A stretch of DNA of 5,912 nucleotides from DASUZD01 sp036377055 (lineage in GTDB: Bacteria; Actinomycetota; Thermoleophilia; Gaiellales; Gaiellaceae): contig DASUZD010000005.1 in the NCBI GenBank assembly GCA_036377055.1, forward strand, positions 1 through 5,912. The letters run 5' to 3'. This document shows, in pieces, positions 5,049-5,912 of this stretch (positions within the stretch are counted from its first letter, which is position 1; every line of letters starts with the position of its first letter). The notes under the pieces were generated by a model that searched no databases, had not been told where the DNA came from, and saw only the letters and a list, made by a program, of their open reading frames with translations. Made by a program: the position numbers and the translations under genes.

Positions 5049-5542
5049 CGGCGTCCCGGGACGATTCCAGATTCGGCGAGCACGGAGGCGACGAACGGAC
5101 GCTTCGCCTGGGTGTAACCGCGGGCCTCGTCGTGGTCGCGCGCGAGGCGGAGCTTCAGCTCCTCGTACCTGCGCGCGAGCTTCGGGTCGGCGCGCAGCGC
5201 GTCACGGAAGGCGAGCCGCTCGCGCCAGAGGTCGCTGCCGGGCTCGGTGAGGTGGAGACCGAACGACGGTTTCGAGAAGTGGTGCGCGATCCCGGGCCGG
5301 TGCGGCGTGTGCTCCCAGCCGAGCGCGAGGAGCGGCTGGTAGGCGGCGCGCGCCTCCTCGAAGTCGCGGACGCCGGCCATCATGTCGATCAGCGGCTTCG
5401 CCGCGATTCCGGGGATCGCGGTCGAGCCGATGTGGTGGATCCCGCCGTCGAGCCACGGAGCCAGCACCGGCTCCAGCACCGCCTGCTCCGCCTCGAACCG
5501 ACGCGGCCACTCGGCGTCGTACGGCACGACGAGGATCTCCAC
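5045..5542 (-). CDS. GrpB family (UPF0157) nucleotidyltransferase-fold protein
   Basis: A 165-aa protein covering the whole GrpB/UPF0157 domain. The N-terminal VVPYDAEWPRRFEAE (5-19), the diagnostic HHIGSTAIPGIAAKPLIDMM (36-55; G39-S40 and D53 of the nucleotidyltransferase core), the FGLHLTEPGSDLW stretch (94-106), LAFRDALRADP (110-120), and the closing YTQAKRPFVASVL (143-155) all match family positions. Members have a polymerase-beta-like nucleotidyltransferase fold, but the physiological substrate is not established to my knowledge; some occur fused to dephospho-CoA kinase. The start is a GTG with no Shine-Dalgarno; a TAGACT box lies 7 nt upstream, pointing to a leaderless mRNA. It is the first gene of the operon GrpB-cupin-methyltransferase and diverges from a zinc-ribbon gene 22 bp away. 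Confidence 0.92.
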   Translation of the reverse strand: MEILVVPYDAEWPRRFEAEQAVLEPVLAPWLDGGIHHIGSTAIPGIAAKPLIDMMAGVRDFEEARAAYQPLLALGWEHTPHRPGIAHHFSKPSFGLHLTEPGSDLWRERLAFRDALRADPKLARRYEELKLRLARDHDEARGYTQAKRPFVASVLAESGIVPGRR

Positions 5543-5549
5543 GGCTGCG

Positions 5550-5555
5550 AGTCTA
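5550..5555 (-). promoter_or_regulatory. putative -10 box of the GrpB operon (TAGACT)
   Basis: On the minus strand TAGACT ends 7 nt before the GTG start at 5542, so the start of transcription would coincide with the start codon. No Shine-Dalgarno is present. The box lies in the 22-bp divergent gap, so the rest of this promoter must overlap the beginning of the zinc-ribbon gene. No clear -35 is seen. Confidence 0.5.
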
Positions 5556-5564
5556 CGAGGCGAG

Positions 5565-5912
5565 ATGCCTGCCGATTTCTCCTCCGAGGTGCTCGTCCAC
5601 TGCCCGAGCTGCGACAGGAGAGCGACGATCGACGACCGCAGCGGGACGATGCGGCTGACGTGCCCTCAGTGCGGGCTCGTGCGCGACTCGGGCTTCCCGG
5701 GCCCTGGTTCCGTGCTGCACGTCTACGGGAGCGAGAACACGATCTTCGGCGCGCGGCTCTCGCTCGAGACTGAGTGCTGCGGCGGGAGGCGCCTTTGGGC
5801 GCTGAACCCCGACCATCTCGACTACCTCGAGCGGTTCGTCGCGGAGCGGCAGCGGACGCGCGCGTTCCCGTCGGCGCCGGGGAGCCGGCAGCTCGGCGAC
5901 TACCTGCCGACG
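5565..5912 (+). CDS. TFIIB-type zinc-ribbon protein (partial, 3' end beyond the window)
   Basis: An open frame from ATG 5565 runs without a stop to the window end (116 residues seen). It begins with a zinc ribbon: CPSC (C13, C16) and CPQC (C33, C36), flanked by short strands. A second part contains TECCGG (69-74) followed by LWALNPDHLDYLERFVAERQRTR (77-99, with positions W78, N81, H84, L88). This layout matches small actinobacterial and firmicute proteins annotated only as zinc-ribbon or TFIIB-type zinc-ribbon containing, which usually end a few dozen residues later in a basic helix. The role is unknown; nucleic-acid binding is the usual guess from the ribbon. A weak GAGG at 5557-5560, 4 nt before the ATG, supports the start, and no earlier in-frame start exists after the GrpB start. 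It is divergent from the GrpB operon. Confidence 0.8.
   Translation, partial: MPADFSSEVLVHCPSCDRRATIDDRSGTMRLTCPQCGLVRDSGFPGPGSVLHVYGSENTIFGARLSLETECCGGRRLWALNPDHLDYLERFVAERQRTRAFPSAPGSRQLGDYLPT

Overview
The window is gene-dense, very GC-rich bacterial chromosome with strong G/C preference at third codon positions. Six of the eight clear genes start with GTG or TTG. Protein styles (a MeaB GTPase, a TFIIB-type zinc-ribbon protein and an actinobacterial-style secreted propeller protein) and start codons preceded by a TANNNT box instead of a Shine-Dalgarno suggest an actinobacterium. My best guess is a Thermoleophilia-like soil lineage (Gaiellales/Solirubrobacterales), but this is inferred from style only. 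I see no mobile element, CRISPR array, tRNA or rRNA.

Region 1 (1-2708, plus strand). A possible gene tail and a perfect 27-nt inverted repeat are followed by meaB (GTPase chaperone of adenosylcobalamin-dependent acyl-CoA mutases), ilvA (PLP threonine ammonia-lyase with a C-terminal ACT domain; TTG start inside the end of meaB) and a small tandem-CBS protein. The first two fit one catabolic logic. Threonine is deaminated to 2-oxobutyrate, which becomes propionyl-CoA and then methylmalonyl-CoA, whose mutase is protected by MeaB. The CBS protein has its own probable promoter but may also be co-transcribed.

Region 2 (2709-3722, plus strand). A 60-bp gap with a 12-bp palindrome and a textbook Shine-Dalgarno leads into a secreted, C-terminally membrane-anchored protein that looks like a beta-propeller. 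Its last 47 bp overlap the end of the convergent methyltransferase gene.

Region 3 (5542 down to 3676, minus strand). A tight three-gene operon encodes a GrpB-family (UPF0157) nucleotidyltransferase-fold protein, a single-domain cupin and a class I SAM methyltransferase. Both junctions are 4-nt GTGA overlaps. A TAGACT box 7 nt before the first GTG suggests leaderless transcription.

Region 4 (5565-5912, plus strand). A zinc-ribbon protein is divergently transcribed only 22 bp from the GrpB gene and runs off the window end.

Most of the window is ordinary housekeeping and accessory metabolism. The points most worth a second look are the shortened loop in IlvA, the convergent overlap that extends the propeller protein's tail, the near-start TANNNT boxes, the perfect inverted repeat before meaB, and the coupled GrpB-cupin-methyltransferase operon of unknown purpose.
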